This document shows positions 52,500-60,683 of a stretch of DNA of 64,000 nt, in pieces. How positions within the stretch are numbered: position 1 is the stretch's first letter; every line of letters begins with the position of its first letter. The notes below the pieces were generated by a model that was given only the letters and a program-made list of their open reading frames with translations, did no database searches and was not told the DNA's origin. The position numbers and the translations under genes are program-made. Source of the DNA: Bacteroidales bacterium UBA4179 (GTDB lineage: Bacteria > Bacteroidota > Bacteroidia > Bacteroidales > Dysgonomonadaceae); the NCBI GenBank assembly GCA_002381125.1, contig DFUT01000024.1, forward strand, positions 1-64,000, read 5' to 3'.

Positions 52500-53132
52500 T
52501 TATTTTTTGAAGAGTTTGTTTGGTGTCCTTTTCTTTACGATGGGTTTTACGATTTTTTTTGCGAAAGGACGGGTTTCCCCGGATTTTTTTCCCTTTTTTA
52601 TTTCTTCTTCGGGGTCGAACAAAAGACCGGTACAGAGGCACATTTTGTAATTGTTGCGTTGCAGAATGTCGAAATTGCGACAACCTTGACATCCCTTCCA
52701 AAATTCTTCGTCATCGGTCAATTCCGAAAAAGGAACCGGTTTGAACCCCAGTTCGGTATTCATTTTCATGACAGCAAGTCCTGTCGTGATACTGAAAATC
52801 TTAGCGTGGGGATATAGTTCTCGGGAAAGATTGAAAATTCTTTTCTTTATTCTTTTGGCTATCCCTCGATTTCGATAATCGGGGTGTACGATTAATCCCG
52901 AATTGGCCACAAATTTATCGTGTCCCCATGATTCGATATAGGAAAAACCTACCAGTTGGTCGCCATCAAGAGCAATCACGGCTTTCCCTGCATTTATCTT
53001 TTCGGCAACGTATTCCGGTGAACGTTTGGCTATGCCTGTCCCCCGTGCTTGTGCCGATTCGTACATTAAATCGCATATTTGTTGTGCGTATTTTTCGTGG
53101 CTACTGTTAGCCACCTGAATTTTTACATTCAT
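52500..53132 (-). CDS. GNAT acyltransferase with Cys cluster, candidate N-acylglutamate synthase
   Basis: A 210-residue GNAT protein, first gene of the arginine operon. The acyl-CoA pyrophosphate loop is 'HPDYRNRGIAKRI' (83-95). After the GNAT core comes a four-Cys cluster, C148-x2-C151 and C165-x-C167, in 'WKGCQGC' and 'YKMCLCTGLLFDP', then a Lys-rich tail. The operon has every other arginine step but no recognisable ArgA or ArgJ, so this protein probably acylates glutamate with acetyl- or succinyl-CoA. A GNAT protein in the same position in B. thetaiotaomicron has been linked genetically to arginine synthesis, as I recall. The Cys cluster could bind Zn or Fe-S. Confidence 0.85.
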   Translation of the reverse strand: MNVKIQVANSSHEKYAQQICDLMYESAQARGTGIAKRSPEYVAEKINAGKAVIALDGDQLVGFSYIESWGHDKFVANSGLIVHPDYRNRGIAKRIKKRIFNLSRELYPHAKIFSITTGLAVMKMNTELGFKPVPFSELTDDEEFWKGCQGCRNFDILQRNNYKMCLCTGLLFDPEEEIKKGKKSGETRPFAKKIVKPIVKKRTPNKLFKK

Positions 53133-53157
53133 TTTGCTTTTACGAAAATAAATTGTG

Positions 53158-53174
53158 AATAAATTGGATTTATT
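53158..53174. promoter_or_regulatory. Palindromic site in the arginine operon leader (possible operator)
   Basis: AATAAAT and ATTTATT flank TGG (7-bp perfect inverted repeat), 26 bases upstream of the GNAT gene. It faintly resembles A/T-rich ArgR boxes, but ArgR is not encoded in the window. Confidence 0.35.
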
Positions 53175-53206
53175 TTGTGTCGCAATCTTGCGAAAAATAA
53201 AAGGAA

Positions 53207-53236
53207 TTTTATAGACGAAGAATAGGGTCTATAAAA
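53207..53236 (-). terminator. Terminator-like hairpin in the arginine operon leader
   Basis: A perfect 10-bp stem (53207-53216 with 53227-53236, core TTTTATAGAC) with a 10-base loop, followed on the minus strand by TTCCTTTTATTTTT. A small CGCAA/TTGCG hairpin comes next. Together they lie between the predicted start near 53313 and the first gene, so they could form an attenuator. Confidence 0.5.
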
Positions 53237-53319
53237 AGATGATCAGAAGCATCGTCGGAAAAAATACGTTGCCTTGTTCATTGAAGTAATATGTGAGAAT
53301 ATCTTTTTCATTGATATTG

Positions 53320-53327
53320 CAAAAGTA
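53320..53327 (-). promoter_or_regulatory. -7 element of the arginine operon
   Basis: Minus-strand TACTTTTG matches TAnnTTTG. It would give a leader of about 180 bases before the GNAT start at 53132. No clear -33 element. Confidence 0.5.
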
Positions 53328-53378
53328 AATATAATATTTGTAATACGGATGCTTTTAAGAGAAAAACTGCTCATTAAT

Positions 53379-53409
53379 TTGTCCTTTTATGGAGAATGAC
53401 GTATATTTG
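53379..53409 (+). promoter_or_regulatory. Promoter of the KamA-like gene
   Basis: TTG (53379-53381), 20 bases, then TATATTTG (53402-53409), a full consensus. The leader to 53525 is about 110 bases. With the two preceding elements this accounts for the 392-base gap 53133-53524. Confidence 0.65.
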
Positions 53410-53524
53410 TTGCGAATAATTGCCTCAAATAACCTCTCTTCTTTCTTTCTCAATCAAATGTATTGCAAACTATATCCTTCTATATCCTTATCCTTCGAAA
53501 ATAATATAAAGAAAATAAATACTT

Positions 53525-54850
53525 ATGCAAGAAAGAAAATACCACGCTTATACTTTACACAATTACAAACAGATTCCGCAAATACAAGCGCTTACAAAAG
53601 ATCAGTTGGAAGCTATAGAAGTGGTCGGACGCGTATTGCCATTCAAATCGAACAACTATGTAGTGGAAGAACTGATCGACTGGAACAATATTCCCGATGA
53701 TCCGATTTTTACGTTAACATTTCCACGAAAGGAAATGCTTTCCAAAGCACATTACAATGCCATATTGTCGCTTTTGCAGGCAGGAGCCGATGAAGAAACA
53801 ATAAGAAACAAGGCTCAAGAGATTCGATTGGAACTGAACCCCAATCCGGCCAATCAGCAACACAATGTTCCTGTTATGGACAAGATAAAATTGCATGGCA
53901 TTCAGCACAAATATCGTGAAACGGTGTTGTTTTTTCCCAGTCAGGGACAAACGTGTCATGCATATTGTACATTTTGTTTCCGTTGGCCGCAATTTTCAGG
54001 GATGAACGAATTGAAATTTGCCATGAAGGAAGCCGATTTGTTGCACAAATATCTGCTGAAGCATCCCAAAGTTACCGATGTGCTTTTTACGGGCGGTGAC
54101 CCACTTACGGCAACGGCAAAAATATTGTCGGCCTATATCGAACCTCTTCTGGGTGAAGAGTTTTCACATATCCGCAATATCCGCATCGGATCAAAGACAT
54201 TGGCTTATTGGCCTTACCGTTTCTTGACCGATAAAGATGCCGATGATTTGTTGGCATTATTCGAAAAAGTGACAAAAGCAGGTAAACATTTGGCTTTTCA
54301 AGCTCATTTCAATCATCCCATAGAATTGTCGACCGATGTGGTCAAACAAGCCATTCGGAAAATCAAAAACACGGGTGCGCAAATCAGGACGCAATCGCCC
54401 TTGCTTCGGCATATCAACAATCAATGGGAAACATGGGCACAGCTGTGGAGAGAACAGGTTTCGCTCGGTTTAATTCCTTATTACATGTTTATTGCCCGCG
54501 ATACGGGGGCTAAACCTTTTTTTGAAGTGCCCCTGAAAAAAGCATGGGATATTTACCGAAAAGCGTATTCCAATGTTAGTGGAATTTGCCGAACGGTACG
54601 TGGCCCCAGTATGAGCGCAAGCCCGGGAAAAATTCAACTTTTGGGAGTGGCCGAAGTGAAAGGCGAGAAGGTATTTGTTTTGCGCTTTCTCCAATGTCGG
54701 AATCCCAATTTGGTGGATATCCCTTTCTTTGCCAAATATGATCCCAAAGTCACATGGTTTGATCAATTGCAACCCGCCTTTGGCGAAGAAGCGTTTTTCT
54801 TTCGGAAACAGTTGCCCAAGGAAAAAGAGGAAACTTTCCTCTGGGAATGA
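53525..54850 (+). CDS. KamA-family radical SAM protein (lysine 2,3-aminomutase-like, substrate uncertain)
   Basis: A 441-residue protein with the [4Fe-4S] motif C144-x3-C148-x2-C151 in 'GQTCHAYCTFC' and 'DVLFTGGDPLTATAKI' (SAM binding). PLP Lys is probably K369 in 'SMSASPGKIQ'. Lysine aminomutases have a Gly-rich 'PGGGGK' loop preceded by an Asp that holds the substrate; here the loop is shortened and that Asp is Ser. The other substrate Asp may be D326 ('IARDTGAKP'). So it resembles KamA but may act on another amino acid. It is divergent from the arginine operon. Confidence 0.88.
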   Translation: MQERKYHAYTLHNYKQIPQIQALTKDQLEAIEVVGRVLPFKSNNYVVEELIDWNNIPDDPIFTLTFPRKEMLSKAHYNAILSLLQAGADEETIRNKAQEIRLELNPNPANQQHNVPVMDKIKLHGIQHKYRETVLFFPSQGQTCHAYCTFCFRWPQFSGMNELKFAMKEADLLHKYLLKHPKVTDVLFTGGDPLTATAKILSAYIEPLLGEEFSHIRNIRIGSKTLAYWPYRFLTDKDADDLLALFEKVTKAGKHLAFQAHFNHPIELSTDVVKQAIRKIKNTGAQIRTQSPLLRHINNQWETWAQLWREQVSLGLIPYYMFIARDTGAKPFFEVPLKKAWDIYRKAYSNVSGICRTVRGPSMSASPGKIQLLGVAEVKGEKVFVLRFLQCRNPNLVDIPFFAKYDPKVTWFDQLQPAFGEEAFFFRKQLPKEKEETFLWE

Positions 54851-54976
54851 AAGGGATAGGTATAGAGGGCGAGAAGGTCGTTTTATTACTTTTCAACAAA
54901 AATAATCATTCAATTAACATTGTATTTACCGATTTATTGTTTAATTTGCTTTTTAAATCAATTCAATTTTCGGAAT

Positions 54977-55741
54977 ATGGGAAAAATAATTGCATTGGCA
55001 AATCAGAAAGGAGGAGTGGGTAAAACCACAACAACCATTAATCTGGGGGCATCACTGGCCGCACTGGAGAAGAAAGTGTTGGTAGCAGATGCCGATCCTC
55101 AAGCCAATGCTTCGTCGGGACTGGGAATTGACATACGGAATATAGGAGATACAATATACGAGGGGCTTATTGGCAAGATAAGCCCTTTTGATATCGTACT
55201 TGAAACACCGTTTGAAAATATCGATATTATTCCATCTCACATTAATCTAGTAGGAGCAGAACTCGAAATGGTGCAAATGGAGAACAGAGAGAAACGTTTG
55301 CGCGAGTTGCTCGATCCTTTGAAAGACTCGTATGATTATCTTCTTATCGATTGTTCGCCTTCGTTAGGCATTATCACCGTCAACGCATTGACGGCTGCGG
55401 ATTCGGTGATTATCCCCGTTCAATGTGAATATTTTGCGTTGGAAGGATTGAGTAAGCTGCTTAATACCATTAAAATTATCAAGTCGAAACTGAATACAAA
55501 ATTGGAAATCGAGGGATTCGTATTGACGATGTACGATTCGCGTCTACGATTGCACAATCAGATTTATGAAGAAGTCAGACATCATTTTCAAGAACTTGTA
55601 TTCAAAACGGTTATACACCGAAATATCACATTAAGTGAGTCGCAAAGTCATGCACAACCCGCTCTGATTTATGATGCTGCTTCTCGTGGAGCGATGAATT
55701 ACATTCAGCTCGCCAAAGAGTTAATCGAGAAAAATGCTTAA
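54977..55741 (+). CDS. parA: Chromosome partitioning ATPase ParA
   Basis: A 254-residue deviant Walker-A ATPase ('ANQKGGVGKTTTTINLGASL'), with 'DADPQANASSGLG' and 'YDYLLIDCSPSLGI'. It drives segregation of the ParB-bound origin. The ATG at 54977 ('GKIIALANQ') was chosen over the ORF start at 54920, since family members begin at this point. It is followed by parB after 46 bases. Confidence 0.97.
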   Translation: MGKIIALANQKGGVGKTTTTINLGASLAALEKKVLVADADPQANASSGLGIDIRNIGDTIYEGLIGKISPFDIVLETPFENIDIIPSHINLVGAELEMVQMENREKRLRELLDPLKDSYDYLLIDCSPSLGIITVNALTAADSVIIPVQCEYFALEGLSKLLNTIKIIKSKLNTKLEIEGFVLTMYDSRLRLHNQIYEEVRHHFQELVFKTVIHRNITLSESQSHAQPALIYDAASRGAMNYIQLAKELIEKNA

Positions 55742-55787
55742 TTTTGTAGCTTAGGATACAGGATAACAGTTTAATAATAAGGAAAGC

Positions 55788-56696
55788 ATGGCAAAAAGAA
55801 ATGCATTGGGAAGAGGATTGGACGCGTTGATAACGATGGATGATGCGGTCACGCGTGGATCGTCTTCTATCAATGAAATAGAATTATCGAAGATTATATC
55901 GAATCCGGATCAACCCAGACGCATATTCGACGAAGAAGCAATGGAAGAATTGGCCGCATCTATCAGCAAAATTGGAGTGATACAGCCCATTACTTTGCGC
56001 AAAATTGATGGTGAAAAATATCAGATTATTGCAGGAGAGCGTCGTTACCGAGCTTCGCAGATGGCGGGATTGGATTCTATCCCTGCTTATATTAAAACCG
56101 CCGACGATGATGAACTCATGGAGATGGCGTTGATCGAAAATATCCAGCGGGAAGATCTCAATGCAATCGAAATAGCATTGGCTTATCAGAATCTCATCGA
56201 TTCGTTTTCATTGACACAAGAGCAATTGAGTGAAAGAGTCGGGAAAAAGCGGGCAACAGTTGCCAATTATCTGCGGCTGTTGAAACTCCCTGCCGAAGTA
56301 CAAATGGGTATTAAAGACCGAAAAATCGACATGGGGCATGCCCGTGCTTTGGTGACCATTAATGATCCGGTTTCGCAGCTGGCTGTTTACAACTTGATTT
56401 TAAGAGATGGGTTATCGGTTCGCAAAGTGGAGTCTATCGTTAAGGAAATCAATAAAGGAAAAGATGTAGACGAAGTTATCAATCCATCAAAATCTCGTGA
56501 ACCCCGTGCTTCTAAAGAAAAAAAATCTGCCACCGGCGAGTTCAGCGCTTTAAAAAAACATCTATCCGATTATTTTAAAACGGAAGTTCAGTTTACGTGT
56601 AATAAACAAGGGAAAGGGAAAATTACCATTCCGTTTAAATCGCCGGAGGAATTGGAACGAATTATCGGAATTTTCGATCAGCTGACGAAAAAATAA
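55788..56696 (+). CDS. parB: Chromosome partitioning protein ParB
   Basis: A 302-residue CTPase/DNA-binding protein. The N-terminal domain contains 'NPDQPRRIFDEEAMEELAAS' and the CTP motif 'IIAGERRYRASQMAG', then 'IENIQREDLNAIEIALAYQ', a helix-turn-helix ('LTQEQLSERVGKKRATVANYL') and a C-terminal dimerisation region. It binds parS; no convincing parS is seen in the window. Confidence 0.97.
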   Translation: MAKRNALGRGLDALITMDDAVTRGSSSINEIELSKIISNPDQPRRIFDEEAMEELAASISKIGVIQPITLRKIDGEKYQIIAGERRYRASQMAGLDSIPAYIKTADDDELMEMALIENIQREDLNAIEIALAYQNLIDSFSLTQEQLSERVGKKRATVANYLRLLKLPAEVQMGIKDRKIDMGHARALVTINDPVSQLAVYNLILRDGLSVRKVESIVKEINKGKDVDEVINPSKSREPRASKEKKSATGEFSALKKHLSDYFKTEVQFTCNKQGKGKITIPFKSPEELERIIGIFDQLTKK

Positions 56697-56709
56697 AAAT
56701 TTGCTGCGA

Positions 56710-57435
56710 ATGGAAGGCTGGAAGATAATGGGTATTTTTTTATTGCTTGGAGTTTATGCTTCTCATGCTCAGGGGGTCTCTTCTTTATTGCATTCCGATG
56801 AGTTGCCGTTGATTTATCTTGTTGATTCGGAACCTCAGGATACTATTCCTGCCAATGATCGGTCGAGTGCAATACAGCAGCAAACCGACACCATTATTGT
56901 TGATCAAGGAATCGATACGGTGGGGGTAAAAAAAGTAGAATTTAAGCCCGATCCAAAGAAAGCCATTATCATGTCGGCTATTTTTCCGGGTTTGGGGCAA
57001 ATTTACAATCGAAAATATTGGAAATTACCCATTCTTTACGGTGGATTTGTTGGTCTTTCATATGCTATTTCGTGGAACAACCGATATTATCAAGATTATT
57101 TTCATGCATATAAAGACATTATGGATGATGATCCTGAAACCAATAGTTGGCACGATTTCTTGCGTTACGGTCAAGACCCTGAAACCGTTGATACGGCGTG
57201 GTTGAAAGACGTATTGAGAAGAGGAAAAAATTATTATCGACGTTATCGTGATTTGAGTATTATTGGTACAGTTGCTCTATATGCAATCGGTATTATGGAT
57301 GCCTATGTAGATGCCCAGTTATTTGATTTTGAAATAACCCCCGATCTTTCCATGCGTGTTGAGCCGGCTGTTATTCAAAAAAACAGCAATTATACGGCAA
57401 ATGCATTTGGTTTTCATTGCAGTTTCAATTTTTAA
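56710..57435 (+). CDS. DUF5683-family exported/membrane protein
   Basis: A 241-residue protein with an N-terminal signal ('IMGIFLLLGVYASHAQ') and membrane segments around 'KKAIIMSAIFPGLGQIYNRK' and 'LSIIGTVALYAIGIMDAYVD'. 'FPGLGQIYNRKYWKLPILYGG' is the DUF5683 signature. Function unknown; in Bacteroidota it commonly sits between parB and a LysM transglycosylase, as here. The ORF could begin with TTG at 56701; the ATG at 56710 is preferred. Confidence 0.88.
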   Translation: MEGWKIMGIFLLLGVYASHAQGVSSLLHSDELPLIYLVDSEPQDTIPANDRSSAIQQQTDTIIVDQGIDTVGVKKVEFKPDPKKAIIMSAIFPGLGQIYNRKYWKLPILYGGFVGLSYAISWNNRYYQDYFHAYKDIMDDDPETNSWHDFLRYGQDPETVDTAWLKDVLRRGKNYYRRYRDLSIIGTVALYAIGIMDAYVDAQLFDFEITPDLSMRVEPAVIQKNSNYTANAFGFHCSFNF

Positions 57436-57505
57436 CCCGAATATCGTAATCGCCTTCAAGGGAGGTAATTCGTCATTTTTTATTCTTTAAAAACAGAACG
57501 TAAAG

Positions 57506-59149
57506 ATGAAACGATTTTTTATTTTTTCAGTAATGGCCACTGCCGTTTTTTCATGTTTGTATTCCCGGCCAATCAGACAGGCAAAAGATACCATACAAGA
57601 CACGACTCTTGTTCTTCCTGAAAGTATGACGGCGAACCTTGCCGATTTACTGCACGATTGGCAGATTGACTTTGCCGGATCCGAAAACAATTGTGATGCG
57701 GGGCAGAATGTTGTTTACCATGATACGGTTTATAGCGATCGATTGTATCGACTGCCTTCGGAGATGGAACTTTCTTTTAATCATGTTGTCCGATCCTATA
57801 TCGAGATGTATTCTGTTCGCCGTCGCGAGCAAGTAGCCTATATGTTGACTTTAGGCGATTATTATTTTCCGTTGTTCGAGGAAATGCTCGATCGTCATGG
57901 TCTCCCATTGGAACTGAAATATTTACCTGTTATTGAATCGGCTTTAAATCCGGTTGCCGTTTCCCGTATGGGGGCAACGGGGCTTTGGCAATTTATGCTA
58001 AAAACAGGTCAAGGTTATGGACTTGAAGTAAATAGTTTAGTAGATGAGCGCCGCGATCCTTATAAGTCAACCGAGGCTGCTGTACGTTACCTTAAAGATC
58101 TGTACAGCATTTATGGCGATTGGAATTTGGTGATTGCGGCTTACAATTGTGGACCGGGAAATGTAAATAAAGCTATTGCACGCAGTGGAGGAAAACAGGA
58201 TTACTGGGAAATTTATTATCGTCTGCCGCGAGAAACGCGCGGATATGTACCGGCTTTCATTGCTGCCAATTATATTATGAATTATTATGCGGAACATAAT
58301 ATTTGCCCGATGAAACCGAATGATTTTCAGGCATTGGATACAGTGCATGTGAATCAGGAAATCCATTTCGGACAAATATCCGAAATATTGGATATTCCCG
58401 TGAATGAACTTCAGCGACTCAACCCCCAATTCAAACGGGATATCGTTCCCGGCAATTACAAACCTTATGCATTGGTGTTGCCCACAAAAAAAATGATTGC
58501 TTTTATCGATAAAAAGGATGAAATATTGAATTGTCGGCGTTCAACATACTTTGCTCACCGACTCGATACGGATCGGTACCTCAAAGGTGGTAGCACATCT
58601 GTTGGCAGCGACGGTGTTGTTTATTATCGAGTGAAAAAGGGGGATAATCTTAGTAAGATTGCCAAACGAAATGGAGTAACGGTTGCGCAGTTGAAATCGT
58701 GGAACAATTTAAAGTCTACTTTTCTTTCCATCGGGAAACAATTGATTGTGAGGAAAGATGCTCCTCCCCCTTCTTCTGCCGATTCTAAAGAGCAATATGC
58801 CGAGGTAAGAGAAGATTCCATCCAACGTATTTCGAGAGAGGTTAATCAGTATTATCGGGTAAAGAAAGGCGATACGTTGGGCGAGATAGCTAAAAAGAAT
58901 GGGGTTACCGTTTCGAAATTGAAATCGTGGAATGGGCTTAGTTCGAGCAAGATTGCGATAGGAGAGCAATTGATTGTAGGGAAAACGATCGAAGAGGTGT
59001 CCGATCCGGAAGTACCTTCTTCGGCTACCGTTACCGAATATAAAAAGGATGAACAATCTTCGGATGTTCCGGAAGGCAGCAATGTTGTTTCGGAATATCT
59101 TAGAGAGAAAATAAAGGCTTCCGGGAAACAAAAAGCCGACAATATATGA
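57506..59149 (+). CDS. Membrane-bound lytic transglycosylase (MltD-like) with two LysM domains
   Basis: A 547-residue lipoprotein (Cys17 after 'TAVFS'). The SLT domain has catalytic Glu144 in 'LPVIESALNPVAVSRMGATG' and 'GLWQFMLKTGQGYGL', 'VIAAYNCGPGNVNKAI'. Two LysM peptidoglycan-binding repeats, at about residues 372-416 and 448-492, both start 'YYRVKKGD'. It cleaves glycan strands non-hydrolytically. It is the last gene of the par-linked run and converges on prfB with 22 bases between stops. Confidence 0.95.
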   Translation: MKRFFIFSVMATAVFSCLYSRPIRQAKDTIQDTTLVLPESMTANLADLLHDWQIDFAGSENNCDAGQNVVYHDTVYSDRLYRLPSEMELSFNHVVRSYIEMYSVRRREQVAYMLTLGDYYFPLFEEMLDRHGLPLELKYLPVIESALNPVAVSRMGATGLWQFMLKTGQGYGLEVNSLVDERRDPYKSTEAAVRYLKDLYSIYGDWNLVIAAYNCGPGNVNKAIARSGGKQDYWEIYYRLPRETRGYVPAFIAANYIMNYYAEHNICPMKPNDFQALDTVHVNQEIHFGQISEILDIPVNELQRLNPQFKRDIVPGNYKPYALVLPTKKMIAFIDKKDEILNCRRSTYFAHRLDTDRYLKGGSTSVGSDGVVYYRVKKGDNLSKIAKRNGVTVAQLKSWNNLKSTFLSIGKQLIVRKDAPPPSSADSKEQYAEVREDSIQRISREVNQYYRVKKGDTLGEIAKKNGVTVSKLKSWNGLSSSKIAIGEQLIVGKTIEEVSDPEVPSSATVTEYKKDEQSSDVPEGSNVVSEYLREKIKASGKQKADNI

Positions 59150-59171
59150 AAATTTTCAAAAATAATCTTTG

Positions 59172-60285
59172 TTAGTTTTCCCCGCCGTATTGCATCAAAT
59201 AGGCTTTGATAAAATCATCGATATCGCCATCCATAACCCCGGCAACGTCGGATGTCTGGTAGTTGGTTCGATGGTCTTTGACACGACGATCGTCAAAGAC
59301 GTAACTCCGAATTTGCGAACCCCACTCGATTTTCTTTTTTCCGGCCTCGATTTTGGCTTGTGCCGCGCGACGTTTTTCGAGTTCTATTTCATACAGTTGC
59401 GATCGTAATAAGCGAAGCGCATTTTCGCGATTTCCCATTTGAGAACGGCTCTCGGTATTTTCAATCACAATTTCTTGTTCTTCGCCTGTATCCGGATCTT
59501 TGTACATATAATGCAATCTCACACCGGTTTCTACTTTGTTTACGTTCTGTCCTCCTGCTCCCGATGAACGAAAAGTATCCCAGCTCAGGTTTGCAGGATT
59601 TATTTCGATTTCGATGCTGTCGTCGACCAATGGCGTTACGAAGACCGAAGCAAACGAGGTCATGCGTTTGCCTTGGGCATTGTATGGGGATACGCGCACA
59701 AGGCGATGAACACCGTTTTCGCTTTTTAGAAAACCATATGCCATATCGCCTTCAATCTGTAAAGTTGCGGTTTTTATTCCGGCATCATCTCCATCTTGCC
59801 AATTGGTAATGGTAGTTTTGTAACCTTTGTTTTCGCTCCAGCGCTGATACATGCGCAACAACATCGATGCCCAGTCTTGACTTTCGGTACCTCCTGCGCC
59901 TGCATTTACTTTAAGCACTGCACCAAGTTGATCTTCTTCGTTTTGGAGCATGTTTTTCAATTCGAGATCTTCTACCAGTTTAAGTGCTTTGTTGTAAATC
60001 TCGTCTACTTCTTCTTCGGTCACGACCCCTTCTTTGACAAAATCGTAGGCTAGTTGCAATTCTTCAACGGCCGATTCCACTTCATGATACGAATTGATCC
60101 ATTTTTTTAGCTCTTTGACGATTTTCATCTGTGCTTCTGCTGATTTCGGATCGTTCCAGAAATCGGGCGATTGTGTTCTTAATTCTTCTTCTTCCAGTTG
60201 GATGATTTTTGTGTCGATGTCAAAGATACCCCCTCAGCGCCTGCTCGCGCTCCTGTATCTCTTTCAGTTGTTCTGCTGTTATCAT
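59172..60285 (-). CDS. prfB: Peptide chain release factor 2, made by programmed +1 frameshift
   Basis: The gene begins at ATG 60285, reads 21 codons to '...LRGYL', meets an in-frame TGA (60222-60220), and continues in the +1 frame from 60221 to the stop at 59172, giving about 370 residues. It releases peptides at UGA and UAA. The GGQ motif is at about 244-246 ('SSGAGGQNVNK'). The codon-recognition tripeptide, SPF in standard RF2, reads SPY (199-201; codons 59683-59691). The frameshift lets RF2 control its own synthesis. The main ORF alone would start falsely at 60128 and lose 52 residues. Confidence 0.96.
60220..60234 (-). promoter_or_regulatory. prfB programmed frameshift site
   Basis: AGG GGG TAT CTT TGA C on the minus strand: an SD-like AGGGGG (60234-60229), one codon, the slippery CTT and TGA followed by C. 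This is the same core as in E. coli. Confidence 0.95.
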
Positions 60286-60315
60286 ATTTCTGTTGGGTTT
60301 TTATTTTTGAGAATG

Positions 60316-60346
60316 CAAAAATACACATAACCTTTCCTTTTAACAA
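60316..60346 (-). promoter_or_regulatory. Promoter of prfB
   Basis: Minus-strand TTG (60346-60344), 20 bases, then TATTTTTG (60323-60316). The leader is about 24 bases. The rest of the gap to the DUF308 gene (60347-60669) shows no gene or other convincing element. Confidence 0.65.
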
Positions 60347-60669
60347 ATTCGCTTGAAGTTTTTTACCGACACAAAACAGCACTATCGGAATATTTCGGCC
60401 TCTTTCGGAATAGTGCGAAAGGGATCGAACGTTCATTTTTTCTCGATTGCAATAATAGGATTTAGCCTTAACGGTCGTTTTTCGTGCTTCCCAATAACAT
60501 AATTGAAGTGAAACCGCCGTTTACATTGTGCCGCGTTTACAAGTTGAATCTACGTTATTTTTTTATCAGTTTTCGTAAACAAAAAGCGTTTAAAATCCTT
60601 ATAAGATAAGAGATGTAAAATTCGTTTTATTAGTTGAACCGATTCTATTTTTTTAATTTTAAAAACAAT

Positions 60670-60676
60670 AAGGAGG
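60670..60676 (+). promoter_or_regulatory. Canonical Shine-Dalgarno site of the DUF308 gene
   Basis: AAGGAGG, 7 bases before the ATG at 60684. Together with pncA it is one of two clear SD sites noticed in the window. Confidence 0.75.
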
Positions 60677-60683
60677 CCGATTT

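Noticed and set aside
54977..57435. parS site near parAB
   Set aside because: I found CACGTG-containing stretches elsewhere (for example in tuf) but none extends to a 14-16-base parS palindrome.
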